In this document: piece by piece, positions 53,186 through 61,638 of the stretch
How positions within the stretch are numbered: the stretch's first letter is position 1
How the letters are laid out: every line of letters begins with the position of its first letter
Source: Stanieria sp. NIES-3757
GTDB lineage: Bacteria > Cyanobacteriota > Cyanobacteriia > Cyanobacteriales > Xenococcaceae
DNA: 64,000 bases
Assembly (NCBI GenBank): GCA_002355455.1
Contig: AP017375.1
Coordinates: 372,001-436,000, forward strand
Direction of reading: 5' to 3'
Translations under genes and position numbers: made by a program
Notes under the pieces: generated by a model
What the model saw: only the letters and a program-made list of their open reading frames with translations
Database searches by the model: none
What the model was told of the DNA's origin: nothing

Positions 53186-55465
53186 CTAAATCAGAATTTT
53201 AGGTTGAAAGTTACGTAAACGCAGCGCATTCGTCACTACCGACACGGAACTAAACGCCATCGCTGCACCAGCAATGATTGGACTAAGCAACCAACCAAAG
53301 AAAGGATATAGAATTCCTGCTGCAATGGGAATGCCAGCCACGTTGTAGATAAAGGCGAAGAAAAGATTTTGACGAATGTTACGAATAGTAGCGCGACTCA
53401 GTTGAATAGCAGTTACAATCCCTTGTAAATCTCCTGAAATTAGGGTGATGTCACTAGCTGCGATCGCGATATCAGTTCCTGTACCAATTGCCATTCCCAC
53501 ATCGGCTTGTGCTAAAGCTGGTGCATCGTTGATGCCATCACCTACCATTGCTACTATTTTGCCTTCTGACTGAATTGTCTCAACTATGACTGTTTTCTGA
53601 TCGGGACGAACTTCAGCAAAAACGCGCTCAATTCCTACCTCACGGGCAATAACTTCAGCCGTACGGCGATTGTCTCCAGTTAACATCACTACTTCCAAAC
53701 CCATTTTCTGTAAAGAGCGAATCGCATTCACAGAAGATGGTTTCACCGCATCAGCAATGCCCATAATCGCTTCAATTTTTTTATCTATAGCAATCCAAAT
53801 AACGGTTTTGCCAAGATACTCTAATCTTTCCCAATCTTTTTGTAAATCACTGGTATCAATCCCTAACTCATTCATCCAACGGTGCGTACCAATTTGTATC
53901 CATCGATCCGATACATAGCCTTGGACACCACTACCCGCGATCGCGACAAAGGAGCGAACTCTCGCTTCAAATTCTTTTGTATCGTTTAATTCTACCCTTT
54001 GCGATTGAGCATACCTAACTACCGCTTCAGCTAAAGGATGTTCTGAATTTCTTTCTACAGAAGCAGCCAATAGCAAGATATTTAATTCGTTATGATTAGC
54101 TATTCCTCGAACAGTTATAAAATCAGTTACAGTCGGTTTACCTTGGGTAATCGTTCCAGTTTTATCGAGTATGATCGCTCTTAACCTATGCGCCATTTCT
54201 AGACTTGCTGCGCCTTTAATCAGAATACCGTTTTCCGCTCCTTTTCCCGTTCCCACCATAATCGAAGTTGGAGTTGCCAAACCAAGCGCACAGGGACAGG
54301 CAATAATTAACACACCGACTGTCGTAATTAGAGCCATTGTAACATTCCCCATGATGTTGTACCAGAGGACAAAAGTAGCGATCGCAATAGCAATCACCGC
54401 AGGAACAAACCATCCCGTCACGCGATCAGCTAAACGTTGAATTGGTGCTTTTGAGCCCTGTGCTTGCTGCACTAACTTAACAATCTGTGCTAAAAAAGTA
54501 TCCTTACCAACTCTGGTGGCTCTAAACTTAAAACTACCAGTTTTATTAATCGTCGCGCCAATAATTTCATCGCCAGGACGCTTTTTCACAGGGACACTTT
54601 CACCAGTAACCATCGCTTCATCAATGGTGGAAGCACCTTCAACAATTTCGCCATCAACGGGAATTTTTTCCCCTGGGCGTACCAAAATTAAATCTCCTAA
54701 AACTACTTCAGCAATGGGAATATCTACCTCTTGATGATTACGAATCACCCTTGCTGTTTTCGCTTGTAAACCAATCAACTTACGAATTGCTTCTGAAGTT
54801 TGTCCCTTGGCGCGGTTTTCTAATAATCGTCCCAGCAAAATTAAGGTAATAATTACCGATGCAGCTTCAAAGTAGACATCAGGTGTAAGTCCCTGCTCAA
54901 TAAACCATTGTGGAAAAAAGGTTGGAAATAAAGAATAAAGGTAAGCTGTCCCTGTACCAATCGCTACCAGCGTATCCATGGTTGCCGTATGGCGTTTTAA
55001 GGCTTTCCAAGCATTGATAAAGAAAGACGAGCCACACCAAAATAGTACTGGTGTAGTTAGTACTAATTGTAGCCAGGAATGGTGCATCCATGCAGGAATA
55101 AAAGGAATAGGCAATCCTGTCATCATGGGTAGTGAACCAATCACCAGAATAGCACTGATAATACCGCTAACCCATACCTTACGAGTTAATTGGCGATTTT
55201 CAACTTGTCGTTCTCTTTGTTCTGCATCATCTTCTGGAGCAAGTATTTCATCTTGCATCGGTACAGCCGAATAGCCTGCTGTATCAACTGCATCCTGAAT
55301 CGCTGCTATATTGGTTTGGCTAGGATCGTAAATAACGCTAGCTTGTTCGGCACCAAAGTTAACACTACATTCATTTACACCTGGAACTGAGCGAATTGCG
55401 TCTTCAACATTTTTGGCACAAGAAGCACAACTCATACCCCTCAATTTCAGATTGGTATTTTCCAT
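53186..55465 (-). CDS. copA: Copper-exporting P1B-type ATPase
   Basis: A 759-aa pump moving Cu(I) across the membrane with ATP. An N-terminal HMA domain has '[17 protein letters not shown]'. Eight membrane helices are expected, with the copper motif CPC in '[14 protein letters not shown]'. Actuator 'VTGESVP', phosphorylation site '[11 protein letters not shown]', nucleotide-domain 'SEHPLAEAV' and hinge '[18 protein letters not shown]' are all intact. It lies 37 bases after the chaperone. Depending on its membrane (plasma or thylakoid) it would export copper or supply plastocyanin; the sequence does not decide this. Confidence 0.96.
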   Translation of the reverse strand: MENTNLKLRGMSCASCAKNVEDAIRSVPGVNECSVNFGAEQASVIYDPSQTNIAAIQDAVDTAGYSAVPMQDEILAPEDDAEQRERQVENRQLTRKVWVSGIISAILVIGSLPMMTGLPIPFIPAWMHHSWLQLVLTTPVLFWCGSSFFINAWKALKRHTATMDTLVAIGTGTAYLYSLFPTFFPQWFIEQGLTPDVYFEAASVIITLILLGRLLENRAKGQTSEAIRKLIGLQAKTARVIRNHQEVDIPIAEVVLGDLILVRPGEKIPVDGEIVEGASTIDEAMVTGESVPVKKRPGDEIIGATINKTGSFKFRATRVGKDTFLAQIVKLVQQAQGSKAPIQRLADRVTGWFVPAVIAIAIATFVLWYNIMGNVTMALITTVGVLIIACPCALGLATPTSIMVGTGKGAENGILIKGAASLEMAHRLRAIILDKTGTITQGKPTVTDFITVRGIANHNELNILLLAASVERNSEHPLAEAVVRYAQSQRVELNDTKEFEARVRSFVAIAGSGVQGYVSDRWIQIGTHRWMNELGIDTSDLQKDWERLEYLGKTVIWIAIDKKIEAIMGIADAVKPSSVNAIRSLQKMGLEVVMLTGDNRRTAEVIAREVGIERVFAEVRPDQKTVIVETIQSEGKIVAMVGDGINDAPALAQADVGMAIGTGTDIAIAASDITLISGDLQGIVTAIQLSRATIRNIRQNLFFAFIYNVAGIPIAAGILYPFFGWLLSPIIAGAAMAFSSVSVVTNALRLRNFQPKILI

Positions 55466-55502
55466 TTAACACCTCCTGACTTGGTGTTTAAATAATTCTT
55501 AT

Positions 55503-55697
55503 TTAGGCAACTGTATAACCTGCTGCTGTAATTACCTGTGCAATGGCATCAGGCGATGCTTGTGTTTCAACTTCAACAAGTTTAGTTTTAGAATCGGTTT
55601 TTATCATCGCTTCTGGATCGATTTCTTGAATGGCTTTGGTAATAGTATCTCCACAAGCTGAACAAGCCATGTTAGGAACTTTAAATTGCAATGTCAT
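55503..55697 (-). CDS. Copper chaperone (Atx1/CopZ-like)
   Basis: A 64-aa heavy-metal-associated domain with the copper site MxCxxC in 'VPNMACSACGDTITKAIQEI'. The ferredoxin-like fold length is exact. First gene of the minus-strand copper operon, it would hand Cu(I) to the HMA domain of CopA. Confidence 0.93.
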   Translation of the reverse strand: MTLQFKVPNMACSACGDTITKAIQEIDPEAMIKTDSKTKLVEVETQASPDAIAQVITAAGYTVA

Positions 55698-55891
55698 ATT
55701 CTTCTATTTTTTCCCTGATTTAATTACTTATTGTTATTGTGAAATCTCTAGTTCACTGGAGAGTCAAGGGGTAAACCAAAAAAAAATTAGGTTGGTGAAT
55801 TTCATTTTTGAAAATTAAGCGATCTCAACCTCTGCGACCATGAGTCTAGTAATGAGATAAAATTTTTAAGAAATGTTAAAACTAGATTTTC

Positions 55892-56881
55892 ATGAATTTG
55901 TTTTATTCGTTTTTTACACTTCTGTTTGCCCTACTGATTTTAGGCATTGTTTTCTATTTGATTACCGCTCGCCGTTATCAATCGTCTGACTCTGTGGCTA
56001 ATTCCTATGATGAATGGACTGAAGACGGTATTCTAGAATTTTATTGGGGCGAACACATCCACCTAGGTCATTATGGTTCACCACTGCAACGAAAAGATTT
56101 TATCATTGCTAAACTGGACTTTGTTCATGAAATGGTCAAATGGGGAGGTTTAGATCAATTACCTACTGGAACAACTCTTTTAGATGTTGGTTGTGGCATT
56201 GGCGGAAGTAGTCGTATTTTAGCTCAGGATTATGGTTTTGCCGTCACAGGTATAACTATTAGTCCTCAACAAGTCAAACGCGCCCAGGAGTTAACCTCTG
56301 AAGGAGTTGATGCCAAATTTTTCGTAGATGATGCTATGCAACTGTCTTTCCCCGATGCTAGTTTTGACGTTGTTTGGTCGGTTGAAGCTGGTCCCCATAT
56401 GCCAGATAAAGCTGTTTTTGCTCAAGAATTAATGAGAGTATTAAAACCTGGTGGAATTTTGGTTGTAGCTGACTGGAATCAAAGGGATGACCGCCAAAAA
56501 CCTTTAAATTTCTGGGAAAAACCAGTTATGAAACAATTATTAGACCAATGGTCACATCCTGCTTTTTCTAGTATTGAAGGCTTTTCTGAGCTTTTAGTCG
56601 AGACAGGATTAGTTGAAGGAGAAGTAATTACCGCCGATTGGACACAAGCAACATTACCTTCTTGGTTAGATTCAATTTGGCAAGGAATAGCTAGACCTCA
56701 AGGATTAGTACGTTTTGGTTTATCTGGGTTCATTAAATCTCTGCGAGAAGTACCTACTTTACTACTAATGAGGTTAGCGTTTGGTACCGGTCTTTGTCGA
56801 TTCGGAATGTTCCGCGCCGTAAGGTCTAATTATTTAACCCAAGCGACTGAAACAGTTGCCCAAAAACCCGCTCAAGTTTAA
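55892..56881 (+). CDS. MPBQ/MSBQ methyltransferase (plastoquinone/tocopherol pathway)
   Basis: A 329-aa SAM-dependent methyltransferase with an N-terminal membrane anchor (about 5-24). It strongly resembles the Synechocystis sll0418 type: 'SSDSVANSYDEWTEDGILEF', 'TTLLDVGCGIGGSSRILAQD', 'VVWSVEAGPHMPDKAVFAQE', 'NFWEKPVMKQLLDQWSHPAF'. It methylates 2-methyl-6-phytyl- and 2-methyl-6-solanesyl-benzoquinol in tocopherol and plastoquinone synthesis. Divergent from the copper operon. Confidence 0.93.
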   Translation: MNLFYSFFTLLFALLILGIVFYLITARRYQSSDSVANSYDEWTEDGILEFYWGEHIHLGHYGSPLQRKDFIIAKLDFVHEMVKWGGLDQLPTGTTLLDVGCGIGGSSRILAQDYGFAVTGITISPQQVKRAQELTSEGVDAKFFVDDAMQLSFPDASFDVVWSVEAGPHMPDKAVFAQELMRVLKPGGILVVADWNQRDDRQKPLNFWEKPVMKQLLDQWSHPAFSSIEGFSELLVETGLVEGEVITADWTQATLPSWLDSIWQGIARPQGLVRFGLSGFIKSLREVPTLLLMRLAFGTGLCRFGMFRAVRSNYLTQATETVAQKPAQV

Positions 56882-57148
56882 ATATCTTATTTTAATTCTT
56901 GATTACAATCGCCTTTTTACTTTTCAATCAGGGCGATTAATCTTATATACATAAGGAAAAAATAAGCGATCGCATCAAAAATAAACTAATTTATTATCTT
57001 AATCAACTGCCTAATTAATACTTTAACAAGTATACAAGATTGTGAGCCAAAAACTAAGTCAATAGAACGTTGAAATAAGTTTTAAGCCTGAAGAAAAATA
57101 ATAAATTTAGAGTATAGAATAACCAATAATCAATGACTATTAATTAAA

Positions 57149-57373
57149 TTAAATATTCTCGCTCCATTCGTAAAACTCTAATTCATCAGATTCACATTTT
57201 TGGCAACTTTGACACTTTTCTGTCATGGGTGATTTTTGTACTTTACCTTTTTTAATTAATCTATCTAGCATTGCTCTAAGTTTGTCTCCATCAATTTGAA
57301 AAACTAGTTTCATCTCTGCCAATGAGACGCGCTGAAAATTAAAGACAAAATCTTGTAGTTCTTTTAAGCTCAT
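57149..57373 (-). CDS. FeoC-like winged-helix protein
   Basis: 74 aa: a small winged helix ('LKELQDFVFNFQRVSLAEMK', 'LRAMLDRLIKKGKVQK') followed by a Cys cluster 'EKCQSCQKC'. This matches the FeoC-like transcriptional regulator family, which may bind an iron-sulfur cluster and act with FeoB iron uptake. No feoA or feoB is in the window. Confidence 0.7.
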   Translation of the reverse strand: MSLKELQDFVFNFQRVSLAEMKLVFQIDGDKLRAMLDRLIKKGKVQKSPMTEKCQSCQKCESDELEFYEWSENI

Positions 57374-58115
57374 TAATAAAACCTCATCTATTAACTAAAA
57401 GTAAAGCAATAGTCAATTACTTTTTAAGATTTAGATAACCAAAAATATTTCCATAATTAAACTGGAAATCGATTTCTATTGTAGACATTCTTTTACTTCT
57501 CAAATTTTAATTTTTTAACTACAGAGTAGCTTATTCAAGCTGATTGGCTTTATTTAAAGATATGTAAAGTACAGCAAGGAAGCTTATACCAATTGAAAAA
57601 AGCGAAGCCCAAAATCTTGGTAAAGAGTTTAGAGACTTAATAAATGTTTAGAAGTCAGGAGTTAGTTTTTACCTATTACTTTTTTTACCAAAACTTCCTA
57701 CTGCTACCAAAGAACCATCACACTTTCCTTTCAACGATAGCTGAATTAATTAAACTCAATAGTTTTTTTAAATAAGTAAAAATCTAGTAACGTATACTAT
57801 TTGCGATCGCTCTGTCGGAGAGTTTAATCTCCCGTAAATAGTATTTTTATGGAGGAAGCGATAAAAACTCCATAACGTTCTAGACTGTATAGTTCACTGT
57901 CTACACATTTGACATCGCTCTCCTTCAATGTGTAGTAAGGGAACACAGCGACATAACTTCCCTACAGTAACCTTTTATATTAAAAGAGTAACAATAATTT
58001 CCTGGTTTAAATCTTAAGTAAGCATAAAAAAAGACCAAGAAATCAAAAATCAATTATTAAATTTATTTTTCCTAATTAGAATCCCCTTGAGGTTTCAGGA
58101 AACCCCCAAAGTTTA
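57374..58115. other. Intergenic boundary before phage-like block
   Basis: About 740 bases without a credible gene, AT-rich. It contains an inverted repeat around a HIP1 site (57794-57844) and, at 58092-58105, the hairpin GGTTTC-AG-GAAACC just past the last phage-like gene. It marks the change from chromosomal genes to the all-minus block and may include an attachment site, though no second copy can be seen here. Confidence 0.5.
57794..57844. repeat. Inverted repeat around HIP1 near element edge
   Basis: ATACTATTT (57794-57802) and AAATAGTAT (57836-57844) pair perfectly over 9 bp around a 33-nt interior with GCGATCGC and a smaller GGAGA/TCTCC stem; a T-run follows. It could be a terminator, a small palindromic element, or part of an attachment region. 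Confidence 0.45.
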
Positions 58116-58394
58116 CTAAATCGGTTTAACTAAATCTCCTATTGAGGGTTCTTGAAAAATATGCTCAAATTCAATAACAGAAGTTTGTTGTTGAATATCT
58201 ATTACTTTACCTGTACCTTTATAAATTTCTAAATAACCTAGACATTCTTTAGTTAATGAATCAAATATTTTTTCTTTACTCAAACAATAAACTGACATTC
58301 TTTGATTCAAACGTATGTCATGGTGAAAACCTCGATCGATAACAAGTTTTGTCAAATTTATAATTTCAACTACAGATCCAGGAAAAATTTTCAT
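58116..58394 (-). CDS. Unknown 92-aa protein, phage-like block
   Basis: 92 aa, beta-rich ('VVEIINLTKLVIDRGFHHDI', 'YKGTGKVIDIQQQTSVIEFE'), resembling a small SH3-like or OB-like fold by pattern only. It overlaps the upstream gene by 4 nt and is the last gene of the minus-strand row. No family recognised. Confidence 0.65.
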   Translation of the reverse strand: MKIFPGSVVEIINLTKLVIDRGFHHDIRLNQRMSVYCLSKEKIFDSLTKECLGYLEIYKGTGKVIDIQQQTSVIEFEHIFQEPSIGDLVKPI

Positions 58395-58576
58395 TTAAGA
58401 GCTTGTTTAATTTCAACCCAACCATCCTTACACAAGTCACAAATTGGGTCGCAGTAGCCAGTACCCGATCTGTATAACCTGTGTAACCAATAACTCGCGT
58501 CCCTATGGCAGTAAAGGCATAAATGATTATGTGACCAATCAATCGGATCGATTAGTACGTGAGTAATTGTGGTCAT
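58391..58576 (-). CDS. 61-aa Cys/His-rich putative zinc-finger protein
   Basis: Contains 'HLCLYCHRDASYWLHRLYRS' and 'YCDPICDLCKDGW', two Cys clusters with His that suggest a zinc-binding fold. It overlaps both neighbours by 4 nt, so it is translationally coupled in the row. Function unknown. Confidence 0.7.
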   Translation of the reverse strand: MTTITHVLIDPIDWSHNHLCLYCHRDASYWLHRLYRSGTGYCDPICDLCKDGWVEIKQALK

Positions 58577-58983
58577 GGCGTTACCAGTTGTCTTAATTGT
58601 TGTTGAGACTCTTTCAAATCAGATGCTATCGCTTCTAAATTATCAGTTGGTTCGATTTTTTCTATGACTGGTTGTAGTTGTTTAAGTGCCTGTCCGTTAG
58701 TCTCAGCAAGTAGGCGATCGTATTCGCTCTTTAGCTTGATGTATTGTTCCTGCTGCTGTTGAAGTTTAATCGTGGCAGCTTCTAACTCGGATAGTAAATC
58801 TGAAGCCTTGTAAATCTCGTTTGATACTTCGAGTCTGGTATTAGCAACGGCGATCGACACATCGTTTGAGCGAACAATTTTAACCGCTACTGCCATTGAG
58901 ATAATTACACCACCAAGAGCGATCGCATTCCAACAACAACGGGGAATATTTGAAACAATCAAATTTCTCATGAGACGATCCAC
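58573..58983 (-). CDS. Membrane-anchored coiled-coil protein, spanin- or holin-like by position
   Basis: 136 aa: one N-terminal transmembrane helix ('CCWNAIALGGVIISMAVAVK') then a long coiled coil (about 50-130, 'LEAATIKLQQQQEQYIKLKS'). It overlaps the M15 peptidase gene by 16 nt. A membrane-anchored coiled coil right after an endolysin-type enzyme is the usual arrangement of Rz-like spanin proteins, so a lysis role is inferred. There is no direct sequence match I can claim. Confidence 0.65.
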   Translation of the reverse strand: MDRLMRNLIVSNIPRCCWNAIALGGVIISMAVAVKIVRSNDVSIAVANTRLEVSNEIYKASDLLSELEAATIKLQQQQEQYIKLKSEYDRLLAETNGQALKQLQPVIEKIEPTDNLEAIASDLKESQQQLRQLVTP

Positions 58984-59408
58984 CGACGATTTTTACCCAG
59001 ATCGACATGAACAAAAGAAAAATATCGCCCCAAACCACCGTAATGAGCTAAATCTAGTAATTGATAGATTTTATGGGAATGGTAATAATTTGAGCGAATA
59101 TCAGCAGCTAGCCCGCAAAGATGTTGACTCCATTTAGCACCGCCGACAGAATTATTAACAGCGACAGGACGATACCAAGAATTAACAATTATTGGTCGAC
59201 CACCTAAAGCAGCGCGATATAAATCTAATTGTTGAGCGCATTTAATAATATTTGATTCAATTTGTTCGGCGGATAAAATTAATTTTGAATCGATAATTAA
59301 ATTTTCTAATTTACGAGTACAATTTTTAGTTGCCTCACCCCAAGTAAAAGCAGAATTATTATAAATTGGAGTTGAAGAATTAACGCTTTTTCCACTTGGT
59401 AATTTCAT
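58968..59408 (-). CDS. Peptidase M15 (endolysin-type D-Ala-D-Ala peptidase)
   Basis: 146 aa. The M15 zinc motif is visible: 'IIVNSWYRPVAVNNSVGG', 'SQHLCGLAADIRS' (His and Asp ligands) and 'FSFVHVDLGKN' (final His). These enzymes cut peptidoglycan peptides and are common phage endolysins. No signal peptide. It overlaps the upstream gene by 4 nt and the coiled-coil gene by 16 nt. Confidence 0.88.
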   Translation of the reverse strand: MKLPSGKSVNSSTPIYNNSAFTWGEATKNCTRKLENLIIDSKLILSAEQIESNIIKCAQQLDLYRAALGGRPIIVNSWYRPVAVNNSVGGAKWSQHLCGLAADIRSNYYHSHKIYQLLDLAHYGGLGRYFSFVHVDLGKNRRWIVS

Positions 59409-59860
59409 GATAATTGATTAACCTTTTGCTGAATATCGAGTAAAGTTGAATCGACAAAATTATATTCAATGCCTCGATATTGCCAGACTTTAACCCGAAC
59501 ATCGCGATACCATAATCGAGGCGTATAAAGTAAGCGATAAGAGTTACCAGTAAGACGAGGAAATTCAATAATTTTGGCTCGATTGATAAATAATAAATGA
59601 CCGCTATGTAAGCCTTGTACTGCAAAAGGCAAGTTATAAACTTGATTAATAAAACCGCCATGTTGCCAAGTAGGACGAGCATATTTAAGTATGATTGCTA
59701 CGGCAATAAAACGAGCATTTAAAGTTATCCCAAGGTCAAAAGGTGGTATGTGTTTATATTTAGTAGTACCACCATCTTTGTAGGATTGGGCTTGCTTGTA
59801 AATATTACATCTCAAGCTCCAATCACTACTACTTAATAAGTCAATATTTGTTTGACTCAT
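59405..59860 (-). CDS. Unknown 151-aa protein, phage-like block
   Basis: Rich in aromatic and basic residues ('LYTPRLWYRDVRVKVWQYRG', 'ARPTWQHGGFINQVYNLPF'), beta-like, no membrane segment or signal. Coupled to the M15 gene by a 4-nt overlap. Possibly a virion or baseplate-like component; no family recognised. Confidence 0.7.
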   Translation of the reverse strand: MSQTNIDLLSSSDWSLRCNIYKQAQSYKDGGTTKYKHIPPFDLGITLNARFIAVAIILKYARPTWQHGGFINQVYNLPFAVQGLHSGHLLFINRAKIIEFPRLTGNSYRLLYTPRLWYRDVRVKVWQYRGIEYNFVDSTLLDIQQKVNQLS

Positions 59861-59865
59861 TATTA

Positions 59866-60309
59866 TTAAGCAGCATTAAGAGGATAGGATTGGCCTTTAT
59901 CAGTAATAATCTGGATAGGTTTTGCTCCATTTAACGTTTTACCTTCAAAATGCTTGATAACATCGTAAATAGACACTGAAGTAGTAACGGGAAAAGTTAG
60001 CGATTTAAAAGCTTTAGAGTTTCCCTCTAAATTACCTATTTGCTTATCAAAAACTAACGTAAAACTACGCTGTTTATAGCCAGCGCGAATAGGTCTTTTA
60101 ATAGTTTGTTTTCCGCCAACTTTTTCGCCAGTTTTATCTTTTTCATTAATAGAAACTTCGTAGTAAAGCTCAGAAGTTTTAGCAATTGTAAAACCTAATG
60201 CTTTAGCAACTGGCTTTTTCATTTTGACGTATTGATCTTTGTTGTTAGTTACTCCTTTCCAGGGAAGCTTAACAACTACTCTTTTCCCTATAACTGTTTT
60301 ATTTGCCAT
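59866..60309 (-). CDS. Unknown 147-aa basic protein, phage-like block
   Basis: A Lys-rich beta-type protein ('VIGKRVVVKLPWKGVTNNKD', 'KRPIRAGYKQRSFTLVFDKQ', ending 'QIITDKGQSYPLNAA'). It starts five bases before the next frame ends. Size and composition would suit a structural protein, but no homology is recognised. Confidence 0.7.
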   Translation of the reverse strand: MANKTVIGKRVVVKLPWKGVTNNKDQYVKMKKPVAKALGFTIAKTSELYYEVSINEKDKTGEKVGGKQTIKRPIRAGYKQRSFTLVFDKQIGNLEGNSKAFKSLTFPVTTSVSIYDVIKHFEGKTLNGAKPIQIITDKGQSYPLNAA

Positions 60310-60359
60310 GATTTTTTCTATTTATTTGTTGATAATTACTGTTAAAAATTAATTACTGT

Positions 60360-60851
60360 TTACACGTAATCAGTAACAGTTACTTCGAGTTTTCCACTAC
60401 TATTAACAGCAACAGTCAAAGGAATAGAAGCTGACATATTAGCTTGACTATTTTCTAAGTCATAACTAATTTGAATATTATCGATTTCTGGATCTTCTAC
60501 TTTTTCAGCAGCGTGTAAAGTTTGAGCAAGTTCTAAAACAGCAGCAGTTAAGTTAGAACTAGCTAAATCGCCACTACCATTGACAAAAGTATTACTACCA
60601 GAAAGAGAAGTTAAATAATCTGAGGCTGTCACTACTGGCTTACCAGTACCATCTAAACTAAAAGTAATTGGTAAAGTTAAAGCTAAAGTAGCTAATTGAT
60701 TATCTACATCAATAGATACAGTAACGTTATCTGGTGGATTAGTAGTAATTGCTGCTTCACGATTTTGTAAAACAGTTACAGCTTCAACAAATGCAGCGGG
60801 AATAGTTGTTGATTTTAAAGTACCACTAGTACCAGGATCGAATGTAGACAT
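60360..60851 (-). CDS. 163-aa protein made of a tandem duplication
   Basis: The two halves align. Residues 42-80 begin 'NVTVSIDVDNQLATLALTLP' and end 'VVTASDYL'; residues 125-163 begin 'NIQISYDLENSQANMSASIP' and end 'EVTVTDYV', each 39 residues long. A helix precedes each copy ('AAFVEAVTVLQNREA' and 'AAVLELAQTLHAAEK'), so the whole protein is two helix-plus-sheet units of about 62-63 residues. It is acidic and rich in Ser and Thr. A virion-like structural protein is possible; no family known to me. Confidence 0.75.
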   Translation of the reverse strand: MSTFDPGTSGTLKSTTIPAAFVEAVTVLQNREAAITTNPPDNVTVSIDVDNQLATLALTLPITFSLDGTGKPVVTASDYLTSLSGSNTFVNGSGDLASSNLTAAVLELAQTLHAAEKVEDPEIDNIQISYDLENSQANMSASIPLTVAVNSSGKLEVTVTDYV

Positions 60852-60933
60852 ATTGTTGCTAAAAGTATTAATTACATTAACCCTTGTAACTTTAGTTTTT
60901 AGCTTTTGTCAGTGGTTAGCTTAATACAAGACT

Positions 60934-60955
60934 GGACAGACCTTAATGTCTGTCC
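60934..60955. other. Perfect hairpin between phage-like genes
   Basis: GGACAGAC, a 6-nt loop, then GTCTGTCC. It lies in the 120-base gap between the 220-aa and 163-aa genes. No T-run follows on the minus strand, so it may be an RNA-processing or stability element rather than a terminator. Confidence 0.6.
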
Positions 60956-60971
60956 TCTAAAAATTCTTTTT

Positions 60972-61634
60972 TTAGTAATAGTGTTGCCAATCTGGATAGG
61001 CATTTTTTGCACCTTGAGAATAAAAATCAGCTCTAACTGGAACCAATTTAAATTCTTTAAATGGCTTACTTTTGTAAACACCTGTAACGATATTTTTAGA
61101 TGTTGGTTTGTATTTAGTATTTACGTACTTATAAAAGTTTTCAATTTGGTTAACTGCTTCATTTTCAGTTTTACCATTAACCACAATTTTGCTATTGTCT
61201 TTTAAAACAAGTCTTGCCCAATAATTACCCTTAGTATAGGGTTTAATATTTGGTGTTTTATCTCCTGAATAGTGAGGTAAAGATAATGAATGTTGGCTAT
61301 GTCCATCGCTTTTGTTAGCTGGCTTAAATATTATAATTAATTGCGGTCTTTGAGCTTCTATTTTTAATTGCCAAGATTCAGGAAAAGATGCTACAGCCGA
61401 AATACTATCAAACTTTTTAATATAAGTCTGATAAGCAAATTGTTTATTTATTACTTCGAGTGCTGAATCAGCATCACGAATTAAAAAACAAGTTTTTAGT
61501 CGTTCTCTACCAGTAGATAAAGCTGTATCCGAAACAAAATCTTTAAACCACTTTTTGACATCGCGGTTGTGTAAAATTCTGATAATTCTTTGTGTAAATT
61601 CCCAAGAATTGGCATCAAAAACTTTGGTAGCCAT
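60972..61634 (-). CDS. Unknown 220-aa protein, phage-like block
   Basis: A mixed alpha/beta soluble protein ('SWEFTQRIIRILHNRDVKKW', 'QRPQLIIIFKPANKSDGHSQ', ending 'AYPDWQHYY'), basic, no membrane segment. It begins a few bases after the 673-aa gene, in the same row. I recognise no domain. Confidence 0.7.
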   Translation of the reverse strand: MATKVFDANSWEFTQRIIRILHNRDVKKWFKDFVSDTALSTGRERLKTCFLIRDADSALEVINKQFAYQTYIKKFDSISAVASFPESWQLKIEAQRPQLIIIFKPANKSDGHSQHSLSLPHYSGDKTPNIKPYTKGNYWARLVLKDNSKIVVNGKTENEAVNQIENFYKYVNTKYKPTSKNIVTGVYKSKPFKEFKLVPVRADFYSQGAKNAYPDWQHYY

Positions 61635-61638
61635 TTAA

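Noticed and set aside
54171-54440. Several plus-strand frames of 66-98 codons within copA
   Set aside because: All antisense to conserved CopA motifs such as CPC and DKTGT; shadow frames.
59380-59682. 100-codon alternative frame overlapping the 151-aa phage-like gene
   Set aside because: The 151-aa frame has a clean ATG and a 4-nt overlap with the M15 gene; the alternative lacks such context.
60906-61205. Plus-strand hydrophobic frame within the 220-aa phage-like gene
   Set aside because: Opposite strand to a tightly coupled gene row; hydrophobicity reflects the complement of Lys/Asn-rich codons.
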